Source of the DNA: Thermomicrobiales bacterium
Lineage (GTDB): Bacteria; Chloroflexota; Chloroflexia; Thermomicrobiales; UBA6265
DNA: 20,782 bases
Direction of reading: 5' to 3'
Assembly: GCA_030446955.1 (NCBI GenBank)
Contig: JAUJMG010000026.1
Span: forward strand, 1-20,782
Position 1 is the stretch's first letter. Each line of letters begins with the position of its first letter. Shown here one piece after another: positions 1 through 7,433 of this stretch. The position numbers and the translations under genes are program-made. The notes below the pieces were generated by a model. It did not search any database and was not told where the DNA came from. It saw only the letters and a program-made list of their open reading frames with translations.

Positions 1-193
1 CCGTGTCAAACGGCAGCACCCCGGTGAGCACGTTGATGAGCGTCGACTTGCCGGCTCCGTTGTCGCCAATCAGGGCGACGATCTCCCCCCGGCGCACTTC
101 AAAGTCGACATCGGTGAGTGCCCGCACGGGGCCGAAGTATTTGTTGATCCCCGAGGCCCGCAACACCGGCGCGGTCACCTGGTCTCCGTCCAT
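1..193 (-). CDS. ABC transporter ATP-binding protein, sugar type (N-terminal fragment)
   Basis: This is the first 64 residues of an ABC ATPase whose remainder lies beyond the left edge. The Walker A motif GDNGAGKST is at residues 43-51, preceded by the usual A-loop region (NKYFGPVRAL) and a beta-strand ending VALIG. The GDNGAGKST spelling followed by LINVLTGVL is most typical of ATPases for simple-sugar importers (RbsA/MglA/XylG-like); that substrate class is an inference from one motif. The ATG at 191-193 is preceded on the minus strand by GGAGAGGGG about nine bases upstream, which supports this start. The protein would sit at the inner membrane face and drive a permease. It is divergent from the threonine aldolase gene. 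Confidence 0.9.
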   Translation of the reverse strand, partial: MDGDQVTAPVLRASGINKYFGPVRALTDVDFEVRRGEIVALIGDNGAGKSTLINVLTGVLPFDT

Positions 194-423
194 CGCCTGC
201 CCCTCTCCGCATCCGCGTCGCGGCAATGCTATCCCCTTGAGAATGGGCGTCAAGCCGGTGCTAAGGCTCCCTTCACCACCACGCGGTGGTCGACCGATTC
301 TCCTCGGTTCACCTTGGCCGACTGCCGGCCGGATCCGCGCTGGGTCTGCGTTGCTCCCACCCGATCCCCGACGTAGACTGGCCGCATTGGCCCGTCGGTT
401 CTCTACGCGAGGAAATGCCGGAA
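194..423. other. Intergenic region between divergent genes
   Basis: A 230-base gap between the divergent ABC ATPase and threonine aldolase genes, so it should hold both promoters, but I find no convincing -35/-10 pair. The only clear structure is a 6-bp inverted repeat, ACCACC at 275-280 and GGTGGT at 285-290 with an ACGC loop, which could be an operator half-site pair or chance. The plus-strand frame stays open back to 286, but that stretch lacks family similarity and a ribosome binding site, so I do not count it as coding. Confidence 0.4.
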
Positions 424-1479
424 ATGCCCTTCCCTACCGTCCCCATCGATCTCCGCTCGGACACCGTCACCCGTCCGACTGCAGCCATGCGTCGAGCAAT
501 GGCCGAGGCCGAAGTTGGCGACGACCAGTACGGAGAAGACCCGACGGTCAACCGGCTGGAGGAGCGAGCTGCCGAACTGATGGGCAAGGAGGCCGCAGTC
601 TTTGTCGCAAGTGGCACGATGGGTAACCTCGTGGCGCTGCTTGCCCACTGCGGGCGCGGCGACGAAGCCATCCTTGGCGACGAGTCGCATATCTTCTGGT
701 ATGAGAGCGGCGGCGCGGCCGCGCTGGGCGGCATCCCGTTCAACCTCCGTCCTACATCTGGCCTCGGTCGTCTTGATCCGGATGACGTAGCCGACCAGAT
801 CCGCGCCGTCCGCCCCGGCTATCCCCGCACCGGCGTTGTCTGCATTGAGAACACGCACAACCGGTGCGGCGGCACGGTGCTCCCATTGGATGTCCTGCGG
901 GAGCTGACCGGAGTCGCGCGGGAGCGCGGTGTACCTGTGCACATGGACGGGGCTCGAATCTTCAATGCCGCCGCGGCGCTTGGCGTTCCTGCCTCCACCA
1001 TCGCCGCAGAGGTGGATACCGTCCAGTTCTGCCTTTCCAAGGGGCTTGCCGCCCCAGTAGGCTCGCTGGTGGCCGGGGACGCACCGTTCGTCGAGGCGGC
1101 GCGACAAGGACGAAAGATCGTCGGCGGGGCGATGCGGCAGGCGGGGGTGATCGCCGCGGCGGGGCTGGTCGCCCTGGAGGAAATGGTTGACCGGTTATCG
1201 GAGGACCATGCTCGGGCCCGCAGGCTTGCCGAGGGGCTGGCCGAGATTCCCGGGGTCAACGTGGACCTGGAGACGGTTCAGACCAACATCGTTATCTTCC
1301 GTCCGCCCGCGGGGCTCGACTCTGCCACCGTAATCGAAGGCATGGCAACGCAGGGGATCCGCATCTCCAACTACGGTCTGCGCGGCCTCCGTATGGTGAC
1401 CCACTACGAGATTGACGACGACGCGGTCGACCGGGCGCTGGAGGCCGCTGCCTCCGTCATGGCACCCATCCACGCCTAG
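424..1479 (+). CDS. ltaE: Low-specificity L-threonine aldolase
   Basis: A PLP-dependent fold-type I enzyme that cleaves L-threonine or L-allo-threonine to glycine and acetaldehyde in the cytosol. The 351-residue length fits the family. Family landmarks are the N-terminal DLRSDTVTRPT (residues 9-19), EDPTVNRLEE (38-47), the SGTMGN cofactor-phosphate region (63-68), ENTHNRCGGTVLP (142-154), HMDGARIFNA with the PLP-ring aspartate D175, and FCLSKGL, in which K206 is the expected Schiff-base lysine. I chose ATG 424 because GAGGAA (409-414) lies nine bases upstream; ATG 415 sits too close to that sequence. The stop is two bases before the GTG proposed for coaBC, so the two are probably cotranscribed. 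Confidence 0.95.
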   Translation: MPFPTVPIDLRSDTVTRPTAAMRRAMAEAEVGDDQYGEDPTVNRLEERAAELMGKEAAVFVASGTMGNLVALLAHCGRGDEAILGDESHIFWYESGGAAALGGIPFNLRPTSGLGRLDPDDVADQIRAVRPGYPRTGVVCIENTHNRCGGTVLPLDVLRELTGVARERGVPVHMDGARIFNAAAALGVPASTIAAEVDTVQFCLSKGLAAPVGSLVAGDAPFVEAARQGRKIVGGAMRQAGVIAAAGLVALEEMVDRLSEDHARARRLAEGLAEIPGVNVDLETVQTNIVIFRPPAGLDSATVIEGMATQGIRISNYGLRGLRMVTHYEIDDDAVDRALEAAASVMAPIHA

Positions 1480-1481
1480 CG

Positions 1482-2777
1482 GTGGATGAGCAGCAGGGCG
1501 AGCCATCCGCATTGGAGAGGGAGGGCAGGCTGGGACAGGGAGCGCCCACTGCCCCCCATCTCCACATCACCCATCCCTTGCAGCGTGCCCGGGTGGTGCT
1601 CGGGGTTTCGGGCGGGATTGCCGCGTATAAAGCAGCAGACCTCGCCAGCAAGCTCGTGCAAAGCGAGGCCGTTGTGGACGTGGTCCTCACGGCTGGTGGT
1701 CAGGAATTTGTCCGCCCGCTGACGTTCCAGGCGCTCACGAAGCGTCCTGTTCACACGGATGCCTTCGCCCCATGGACCGAGACATCCTTCGGCCACATCA
1801 CGTTGGCGCGGGAGGCGGACCTTCTGGTCATCGCCCCCGCGTCCGCCAATACCATCGCCAGGTTAGCGCTCGGCCTCGCCGATGACCTCCTCGGCGCCAT
1901 TGCCCTCTCGACAGAAGCCCCTCTCCTGGTCGCCCCGGCGATGGAGCACGGGATGTATCACCACCCGGCCACCCAGGAACACCTCGCCACCCTAGTCCGG
2001 CGGGGAGTGATCGTGGTCGGCCCGGAGCGCGGGCGCCTCGCGTCCGGCTACGAGGGGGACGGTCGTCTCGCCTCGGTGGAGATGATTCTTGGGAGAGCAA
2101 GGGCGCTACTCGGGCGTGATGGTCCATTGGCCGGAAAGCATGTCGTGGTCACGGCCGGCGGAACCCGGGAACCGCTCGATCCTGTCCGCTTCCTCGGCAA
2201 CCGCTCCAGCGGCACGATGGGCTACGCCTTAGCCCAAGCGGCCATCGACCACGGTGCAGCGGTCACGCTGATTACGACGGCGTCCCTGAGCCCTCCAGTC
2301 ACTGCCACGGTGGTCCCAGTCGAGACTGCCGAGCAGATGCGCACGGCCGTTGAAGAGGCAGTCAAAGAGGGCGATGCCCTGATCATGGCTGCGGCGGTGG
2401 CCGATTTCCGGCCCGACCGAACGCAGCATCAGAAGATCAAGAAGCGTCCGGATCAGGATGTGCTAGACCTGCGATTGACTCAGAATCCGGACATCATCGC
2501 CACCATCGACCATCCCGGCCTCGTGAAGGTCGGCTTCGCGGCCGAAACCCATGATCTAGTGGACAACGCCCGCGCCAAACTGGCGGCGAAGGGACTCGCC
2601 ATGATCGTCGCCAATGACGCGGTCGACACCATCGGGAGCGCGGAGAGCGTCGCGACTATCATCCAGAGAGACCGACTTCCAGACGAACTGCCGCGGATGA
2701 GCAAGCAGCGACTCGCTGCCGAGATCGTGGCGCGGCTGATCCCTCTTCTTGAGCGGGAGCATGACGACGGTGCATGA
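1482..2777 (+). CDS. coaBC: Bifunctional phosphopantothenoylcysteine decarboxylase / phosphopantothenate-cysteine ligase (CoaBC)
   Basis: Two steps of coenzyme A synthesis on one chain: the CoaB half joins 4'-phosphopantothenate to cysteine, and the FMN-dependent CoaC half decarboxylates the product. CoaC is about residues 36-205, with SGGIAAYK at 43-50 and the catalytic histidine H105 in SFGHITLAREAD. CoaB starts near 218, with TAGGTREPLDPVR at 224-236 and NRSSG at 240-244, followed by the dimer-type nucleotide region and KIKK. Two CoaC positions differ from the E. coli enzyme: PAMN is PAME (E155), and the flap cysteine is serine (S188 in RLASGYEGDGR). The GTG at 1482 gives about 32 extra N-terminal residues and lacks a clear ribosome binding site; TTG 1578 is an alternative start. 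It overlaps the next gene. Confidence 0.93.
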   Translation: MDEQQGEPSALEREGRLGQGAPTAPHLHITHPLQRARVVLGVSGGIAAYKAADLASKLVQSEAVVDVVLTAGGQEFVRPLTFQALTKRPVHTDAFAPWTETSFGHITLAREADLLVIAPASANTIARLALGLADDLLGAIALSTEAPLLVAPAMEHGMYHHPATQEHLATLVRRGVIVVGPERGRLASGYEGDGRLASVEMILGRARALLGRDGPLAGKHVVVTAGGTREPLDPVRFLGNRSSGTMGYALAQAAIDHGAAVTLITTASLSPPVTATVVPVETAEQMRTAVEEAVKEGDALIMAAAVADFRPDRTQHQKIKKRPDQDVLDLRLTQNPDIIATIDHPGLVKVGFAAETHDLVDNARAKLAAKGLAMIVANDAVDTIGSAESVATIIQRDRLPDELPRMSKQRLAAEIVARLIPLLEREHDDGA

Positions 2778-3105
2778 GCCCTTTCGGCCTAAGCAGGGCA
2801 ACCTGCAGACTGCAAGACCACAATTAGCCTTAGAGATTCTCCTCCACTTCTACGCGTTCGCCGGCGTGGTAGTGCTGCTGCGCCTCCTGCTTCGCCTGCT
2901 GCACGTGGACCACCGGCTTTGGATCGGAGCAACGGTCTATCGGTTCACCGATGTGGTGGCACGGCCGCTGGGTCGGCTGCCTGGCGGCGAACGGGAGGTG
3001 ATTGGCGGCGCGACGCTGCCGGACCTGACGCTTGTTGCCCTGCTCATCCTCCTTCCGCTAGGTGCCGTGGCACTGGCAGATCAGCGCAGAAGAACGCCGA
3101 GATAA
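2761..3105 (+). CDS. YggT-family small membrane protein
   Basis: A 114-residue protein with two hydrophobic segments, about residues 21-45 (LALEILLHFYAFAGVVVLL) and 88-107 (LTLVALLILLPLGAVALA). Between them is VYRFTDVVARPLGRLPG followed by the IGGATLPDLT region. Two helices joined by a loop with the FTDP-RPLRRL pattern is the usual YggT/YlmG layout; that family is tied to membrane or division-site organisation, but the molecular role is unsettled. Translation may be coupled to coaBC, because the start lies within the last codons of coaBC. The ATG at 2761 is almost on top of GGGAG (2755-2759), so the in-frame GTG at 2770 is an equally good start. Confidence 0.72.
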   Translation: MTTVHEPFRPKQGNLQTARPQLALEILLHFYAFAGVVVLLRLLLRLLHVDHRLWIGATVYRFTDVVARPLGRLPGGEREVIGGATLPDLTLVALLILLPLGAVALADQRRRTPR

Positions 3106-3429
3106 CAGGAAGACGCGCTGCTACCAGGTCTCCGATAGCCGACGCCCAGAGGCAGATTGGAACCATACAAGAACCGGGTGAGCGACGGCCTCACCCATGC
3201 GATCAAAAATCTGATTGCCACGGCATGGGTTTCGCGTCCCGTATCATCCACCCGTCTGATGTTCGGGTCGGCCGGAATCTCCGGTCGAATGGGTCCAGAT
3301 GGGCTAGAGCCGGAATCCGGTCCGGTAGGTCAGATGTGCGGGTTACGTCGACCAAGGTCACGTCGAGTTCCCCAAGGGGCCAACGGCGGGATCGGTATGG
3401 GTTCGGAGAGAGGAAAGGAAGGTATTCCC
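3106..3429. other. Gene-free stretch with several inverted and direct repeats
   Basis: No convincing coding sequence. An open plus-strand frame runs from 3157, but it has no ribosome binding site and poor composition, and only its last 40 codons look real. The stretch holds a 7-bp hairpin at 3176-3196, two related palindromic elements (CCGGAATCTCCGG at 3272-3284 and CCGGAATCCGG at 3310-3320) and a short direct repeat (TTACGTCG at 3343-3350, TCACGTCG at 3358-3365). It must separate the coaBC transcript from the promoter of the peptide/kinase pair. Confidence 0.5.
3176..3196 (+). terminator. Hairpin after the YggT-like gene, possible terminator
   Basis: Perfect 7-bp inverted repeat, GGGTGAG at 3176-3182 and CTCACCC at 3190-3196, with a 7-base loop. 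It lies 70 bases past the stop of the YggT-like gene. No T-run follows, so it may be an RNA-stabilising hairpin or a Rho-associated end rather than a true intrinsic terminator. Confidence 0.4.
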
Positions 3430-3552
3430 ATGATTCGGAACACGACACGCGGAATCCTTGGGCTAGTCTTCGCGGCAGGGGCGACCTGGCTCGCCAACTT
3501 CGTCGTTGACAAGATTTTTGGTCCTGAGGAGTCCGAAGGGCAGAAGGGATAG
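3430..3552 (+). CDS. Small single-pass membrane peptide (40 aa), function unknown
   Basis: A 40-residue protein I cannot assign to a family. It begins with a short basic stretch (MIRNTTRG), continues with a hydrophobic segment at about residues 9-24 (ILGLVFAAGATWLANF), and ends in a charged tail (VDKIFGPEESEGQKG). The start is well supported: purine-rich AGGAAAGGAAGG lies just before the ATG, seven to eight bases away, and the composition changes from upstream. It ends 65 bases before the lipid kinase on the same strand, so the two may be cotranscribed. The short hydrophobic run could be a transmembrane helix or an amphipathic anchor. Confidence 0.6.
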   Translation: MIRNTTRGILGLVFAAGATWLANFVVDKIFGPEESEGQKG

Positions 3553-3617
3553 CGGCCGCCAGCGGCAGACACGGGCCTATCACCCTCTGAACCCTGCAAC
3601 CTATTGGAAGGAGATTG

Positions 3618-4616
3618 ATGTCGGCACGCGGCAAGGAGACCGTGGTCGAGGCTCTCGGGTCTAACGCATTGTCACCTCCGAGAGCGGATCCCTCCCATCG
3701 TGGTGATGACCCGCCCATAGGTAGCCAACGGCCTCAGCGCATCGTCGCGATCGTCAATCCAGCGACCCGGCGAAACGCCCACCGCATCATTGAGGAACTC
3801 CGGCGGCAGGCGCCCGGCGGGGTAGTGCTCGACATCAGAATCACGCCCGCAGCACGGTCAGCCACGGAACTCACTCGCGCCCTGGTTCGGGACGCGGACA
3901 TGGTTGTGGCCGTGGGCGGGGACGGCACGGTGGGTGAGGTAGCAACAGCCCTTCGCGGCACGGGCGTCCCGCTTGGAATCGTTCCGGCTGGCTCGACGAA
4001 CATCGTCGCCCGGGACCTTGGCATCCCCACCCAACCATCCTCGGCCGTCTCTGTCTTGTTCGGATTACACCGGCGGATCCCACTCGATGTGGGGCTCTGC
4101 AACGAGCAAGTGTTTCTCCACATGGCCGGTGCCGGGATCGACAGCCGGCTGTTCGCGGCCACGAACCCTGCGCTGAAGCGGCGCATTGGCTGGCTCGCCT
4201 ACCTGCCGCCCGGTGGACGAGAGCTTCTGCGAGCACCGGCTCGGTTTGAGGTTTCCACGGATGACGAAGTGCACAAGATCACCGCGCCGCTCGTCTTGGT
4301 CGCCAACGGTGGATCGATCATCACCCCGCGGTTGACCCTGTATCCCGGTTTCCGCAAAGACGACGGTTACCTCGATGTCCTCATCTTCACGGCCTCGAGC
4401 CCGGCGAGAGTCTTTCGCACGCTCGGGCACTTGGCCCTCCGACGTCTCGCCCAATCCCCGTTCGCGCTCCACCGGCGAGCCCGGCGGGTCACCCTGTCGG
4501 CAAACCCACAGCTTCCCGTGCAACTCGATGGTGATGTCGTCACGCAAACTCCCGCCACCTTTACCCTCGATCCGGCGGCCATTGACGTCGTTGTCCCTCA
4601 TCACGGATTGAGGTAA
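3618..4616 (+). CDS. Diacylglycerol/sphingosine-type lipid kinase
   Basis: A 332-residue member of the DAGK catalytic-domain family (YegS/DgkB/BmrU type), which phosphorylates a lipid hydroxyl with ATP at the membrane face. The catalytic domain opens at about residue 41 with RIVAIVNPATRR. It carries the signature VAVGGDGTVGEV (GGDGT at 100-104) and PAGSTN (123-128). The C-terminal half shows the expected HMAGAGIDSRLF and the late DGDVV segment that closes the sandwich domain. Length is slightly above the usual 290-310 because of a polar, probably disordered first 40 residues. ATG 3618 follows GGAAGGAG; a TTG one codon earlier is also open. The lipid substrate cannot be read from sequence. Confidence 0.88.
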   Translation: MSARGKETVVEALGSNALSPPRADPSHRGDDPPIGSQRPQRIVAIVNPATRRNAHRIIEELRRQAPGGVVLDIRITPAARSATELTRALVRDADMVVAVGGDGTVGEVATALRGTGVPLGIVPAGSTNIVARDLGIPTQPSSAVSVLFGLHRRIPLDVGLCNEQVFLHMAGAGIDSRLFAATNPALKRRIGWLAYLPPGGRELLRAPARFEVSTDDEVHKITAPLVLVANGGSIITPRLTLYPGFRKDDGYLDVLIFTASSPARVFRTLGHLALRRLAQSPFALHRRARRVTLSANPQLPVQLDGDVVTQTPATFTLDPAAIDVVVPHHGLR

Positions 4617-4732
4617 GACGAGGACCGCTCTCGCATCGGTGGATTCCTGTCTCACGCAGGACAGGCGCAAATCCTCCCGAAATCGGTGCTGTATCGAGGC
4701 CGATGACGTGCAAGCCGACCTTAAGGGTTAAA

Positions 4733-4778
4733 CATGAGAGCCGCTCTGAACCCGGGTAGGCTCAGGGCGGCTCTCATG
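4733..4778. terminator. Strong hairpin between convergent genes, bidirectional terminator candidate
   Basis: Two 17-base arms, 4733-4749 (CATGAGAGCCGCTCTGA) and 4762-4778 (TCAGGGCGGCTCTCATG), pair with a single non-Watson-Crick position around a 12-base loop. It lies between the lipid kinase stop (4616) and the stop of the minus-strand RodZ-like gene (4807). No T-run on either side, so the termination mechanism is inferred from position and stem strength. Confidence 0.72.
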
Positions 4779-4806
4779 ATGGCTCGCGTCTGATATGTGG
4801 TCGCCC

Positions 4807-5733
4807 TTACGGCAGTGGGAAGGAAAGCTCGCCTTCTCCCTCACCCATCACAAAGCTATTGCCTGTGGCCTCGTTGACAATCCAGGTCTGGCCCACGTTC
4901 GTCGTATAGACCTGGAACTGATCGGCAGACATGCTCCCCGTCGTCTGTCCGGCCGCCAAGGTTCCCTCAAAGTAACTTACTCCATCGCCGGTGACGGAGA
5001 GGTAGATGTCCGCGTAGGCCGTAATGCTGATGGTGGTGGCGCCTTCTGATTCCGCTGGTTCGCTCTCCTCGACTGGCGCCTCCTCGGCACCGGCATCCGC
5101 CGAAGTACTCTGCTCCTCAGCGACCGCCACCACCTCGGTGAGCGTCGGCTCAGGACGAGGAGTGTTGGTAGGCTCCGGAGTGTTCGTCGCCTTCGGCTTC
5201 TCGGTGGCCGTTGCTTTTGGAGTCGGCGACGTCGTGCTCGTCTTAGTGGTGGCCTTCGGCGTTGCCGGCTCGGTTGCCGGGCTGAGAAGGCGCATGGCGT
5301 CCGTTGGGATTGGGGTGACAGTTGGGACCGCCTCAGTGACGGTCGGCATCGCCTCCACCGGCGCGAAGTAGGCGCTGTACATCCAGGCGAACACAATGGC
5401 GCTCATCACCACGATGAACGCCACAATCGCGAAGTTTGGCGCCCAATGGCTCGGCATGTCGAGTGGCTTCGTGGCCGGGACCACTGCTGCGTCGACGGTC
5501 GCGCCCTGCGCCTCTTCAAACATGGCGAGCAGTTTGTTCGGATCGAGGTCGAGATACGTCGCGTAATTGCGAACGATGCCGCGCTGGTAGATCAACGGCG
5601 GCAACGCGCCGAAGTTCTCCTCCTCCAGCGCAGCGAGATGGTGCCGATTGATCCGCGTTGCTTGCTCCGCCTCTTTCAGCGTCACGGCTTTGTAAGCCCG
5701 CGCCTGGCGCAGCGTATCCCCAAACATAGCCAT
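4807..5733 (-). CDS. RodZ-like helix-turn-helix membrane protein
   Basis: A 308-residue protein with the RodZ layout. The N-terminal HTH_25-type domain spans about residues 4-75 and includes TLRQARAYKAVTLKEAEQAT and the family-typical YQRGIVRNYATYL. One transmembrane helix follows at 100-120. A Thr/Pro/Lys/Glu-rich extracytoplasmic linker runs to about 230, and a beta-rich C-terminal domain of DUF4115 type ends the chain. In rod-shaped bacteria RodZ links MreB to the cell-wall elongation machinery; whether this homologue does so is inference. The frame stays open upstream to 5868, but homology begins at MAMFGDTL, so I use ATG 5733; ATG 5727 is possible. The long low-complexity linker is typical of Chloroflexota surface proteins. 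Confidence 0.8.
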   Translation of the reverse strand: MAMFGDTLRQARAYKAVTLKEAEQATRINRHHLAALEEENFGALPPLIYQRGIVRNYATYLDLDPNKLLAMFEEAQGATVDAAVVPATKPLDMPSHWAPNFAIVAFIVVMSAIVFAWMYSAYFAPVEAMPTVTEAVPTVTPIPTDAMRLLSPATEPATPKATTKTSTTSPTPKATATEKPKATNTPEPTNTPRPEPTLTEVVAVAEEQSTSADAGAEEAPVEESEPAESEGATTISITAYADIYLSVTGDGVSYFEGTLAAGQTTGSMSADQFQVYTTNVGQTWIVNEATGNSFVMGEGEGELSFPLP

Positions 5734-5757
5734 GGGTATGCTGTCGGCCCCCCGTCC

Positions 5758-5777
5758 CTGAGCGGTTACCCGCTCAG
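5758..5777 (-). promoter_or_regulatory. Leader hairpin with GUAA tetraloop before the RodZ-like gene
   Basis: On the minus strand CTGAGCGG-GTAA-CCGCTCAG forms a perfect 8-bp stem closed by a GNRA-class tetraloop, ending 24 bases before ATG 5733. A G-rich stretch lies between it and the start. A second perfect 7-bp hairpin lies further upstream at 5853-5874. It may tune translation or mRNA stability; no ligand or regulator is evident. Confidence 0.5.
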
Positions 5778-5852
5778 CCCCACTTCGTCCTGTCACATTC
5801 ACGCGGGGCGCAAACCGTCGTGTGTCGGTCTTCGCCACTTGGTGATACGAGA

Positions 5853-5874
5853 TGGACCGCCCCTCCACGGTCCA
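5853..5874 (-). promoter_or_regulatory. Second hairpin upstream of the RodZ-like gene
   Basis: Perfect 7-bp inverted repeat, TGGACCG at 5853-5859 and CGGTCCA at 5868-5874, with an 8-base loop. It lies 33 bases beyond the stop of the cysteine-module gene and 120 bases before the RodZ-like start. It could end the first transcript or sit in the leader of the second; there is no T-run. Confidence 0.4.
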
Positions 5875-5906
5875 GTTCCCGCTGTCGGCGCGCCTATGCT
5901 ACCAGG

Positions 5907-7433
5907 TTACGACCGCCGCCGCCGTCGAACCGGTGGTAAGACAGGCACTTCCCTCGCCGCTTCGTCCGCTTGCCAGGCATCGAAGAGCGGGGTTGGCTGG
6001 CTGTGGGCGGCAACGTCAGCTTTGACCAGCCAGACGTCGTCGTGCGGGAGCCACCAGCAGCCCAACGAGGTCTGGCAAGGCACGCCCTCTCCCGTCACCA
6101 TCCGCCGGTGAGAGAAGGCGAACTTGTTGGTGCACCATCCGCGCCCGCCCCCTTCCGCAGGGCGGAAGTCCCGACACGTCCGACACGCGCGGGGGACATC
6201 GGGCGCAATCTGCACCGTCATGTCCAACTCGTCGTCATCCACCTCGTCCAGACCAGCGATGCCGATCGTCAGCATCTGGTCGTCCTGAGACACCGGGACG
6301 CGATCGTCGGTCATAACCACAGCAGTCATAGCCGCCGGCGCCTCGATCTGATCCTCACCTCCTCCGGGCGGGGCAATGGCGGTCGCGGCGACGCGGGCCT
6401 GGCGAGCTCGGTCAAGGGCAAGGTCGTAACTCGAAGGGCGCGGCTCAGGGACCGAGTCCGTTTCGGCCGCCGCGAGGCCGGGCAGGTAATCGGCATCATC
6501 ACGAAGCCGCCCTGACCAAGAAGCGGCCGCCCGGACAGGCACCGGTCGAGAGGGGATCGGCGGTGAGTTCACCGCCCTGATGCCCCCGGATGAGTCTCGC
6601 CGTGACCATTCCCCGAGATCGTCCTCGGCAGGGACAAGTGGCCGTCGAGGAGCCTGCTGGGCACGCGGCAGCTCGACATCCGGTCGTTGCACCGGCACGC
6701 TGTCGAACGGATCCTCGACGGCAACCGGTGTCGCGACCCGCGCAAGGTTGAAGGGCAAGGTCATTGCGGAACGTTGGTTAACGTCCCGGGTAGCAGCCCC
6801 TGGTTCAATCGGCGCTTCTTGCCGGACCTGAGTGCGCTCCCCAGCGAGAGATCCGACCATCTCTGTCGGTCGCGGCGCCTCGACACTTGCTGCTGCCGCG
6901 TCCGAGGTACCGTCTCGCTCCAGCCGCTCGGCATCGCTCGATGCCGCGATTTCGACCGAACGAGTCCTTGGCGCCATCTTGGCCCGGTGCCGCTCCCGCG
7001 CCCGCTTGATGGCGGATCGGGTGTCCTGGCCCAAGAGCGCCGAGCGTTCGTCGGCTTCCTCATCGTCGGTGTCGTTGGCCCGATCCATAGCCCGCATCAC
7101 GGGCGTCTGACCAACAACCACGTCTTCCGGGATCGCCAGCGGTGGGTCCGCCTCCACCTTCACGAGCGCTACGGCAGCAATCTCATCCACCGAGGCCGGA
7201 GCCACCGGCTCGGAAGCGTGGCGCTCGACGGTGATGTCCCCACGGTCACTTCCGTCCTCGCTGCTCGCTGCCCAAAGATCCTCGGACCAGCCGTTGCGAC
7301 AGGCAAGTTCGTTCCGGCGGACCATGATCATCGTGTCACTGGAGGTTCTTCGGAGCGGATGGTGACACCATCCGCTGCCGGCTAATCCCGCCTCTTGAAA
7401 GAAGCGGCACGAGCCACACTTACGCTTGCTCAC
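5907..7433 (-). CDS. Protein with matching cysteine modules at both ends of a long disordered linker, function unknown
   Basis: A 508-residue protein that I do not recognise. Near the N-terminus is C6-x2-C9-x13-C23-x21-C45, in a context of CxxCRFF and GWC. At the C-terminus the same C-x2-C-x13-C spacing recurs (C417, C420, C434), again with CRDF and GWC, followed by C453 and C459. The two modules look like copies of one metal site, zinc or iron-sulfur. About 370 intervening residues are rich in Ala, Arg, Glu, Asp and Pro with no transmembrane segment or recognisable domain, and are probably disordered. The chain ends RRRRRS. GTG 7433 is preferred because GAGGGG lies five bases upstream; GTG 7439 is in frame but overlaps that site. 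The RodZ-like gene follows 173 bases downstream on the same strand. Confidence 0.75.
   Translation of the reverse strand: MSKRKCGSCRFFQEAGLAGSGWCHHPLRRTSSDTMIMVRRNELACRNGWSEDLWAASSEDGSDRGDITVERHASEPVAPASVDEIAAVALVKVEADPPLAIPEDVVVGQTPVMRAMDRANDTDDEEADERSALLGQDTRSAIKRARERHRAKMAPRTRSVEIAASSDAERLERDGTSDAAAASVEAPRPTEMVGSLAGERTQVRQEAPIEPGAATRDVNQRSAMTLPFNLARVATPVAVEDPFDSVPVQRPDVELPRAQQAPRRPLVPAEDDLGEWSRRDSSGGIRAVNSPPIPSRPVPVRAAASWSGRLRDDADYLPGLAAAETDSVPEPRPSSYDLALDRARQARVAATAIAPPGGGEDQIEAPAAMTAVVMTDDRVPVSQDDQMLTIGIAGLDEVDDDELDMTVQIAPDVPRACRTCRDFRPAEGGGRGWCTNKFAFSHRRMVTGEGVPCQTSLGCWWLPHDDVWLVKADVAAHSQPTPLFDAWQADEAAREVPVLPPVRRRRRS

Noticed and set aside
286..423. N-terminal extension of the threonine aldolase frame
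   Set aside because: The extra 46 residues have no family similarity, and a good ribosome binding site supports ATG 424.
3..626. Long plus-strand frame over the left edge
   Set aside because: It runs antisense to the ABC ATPase, which has a clear Walker A motif, and has no recognisable domain; it is a high-GC shadow.
403..1107. Minus-strand frame opposite threonine aldolase
   Set aside because: Antisense shadow of a well-supported gene, with no motif of its own.
3157..3429. Upstream part of the frame that contains the 40-residue peptide
   Set aside because: No ribosome binding site at its start, and the composition looks non-coding; only the part from 3430 has good signals.
3203..3718. Minus-strand 171-codon frame
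   Set aside because: It crosses the small peptide and the kinase start on the opposite strand and encodes a low-complexity Arg/Ser/Pro mix with no domain.
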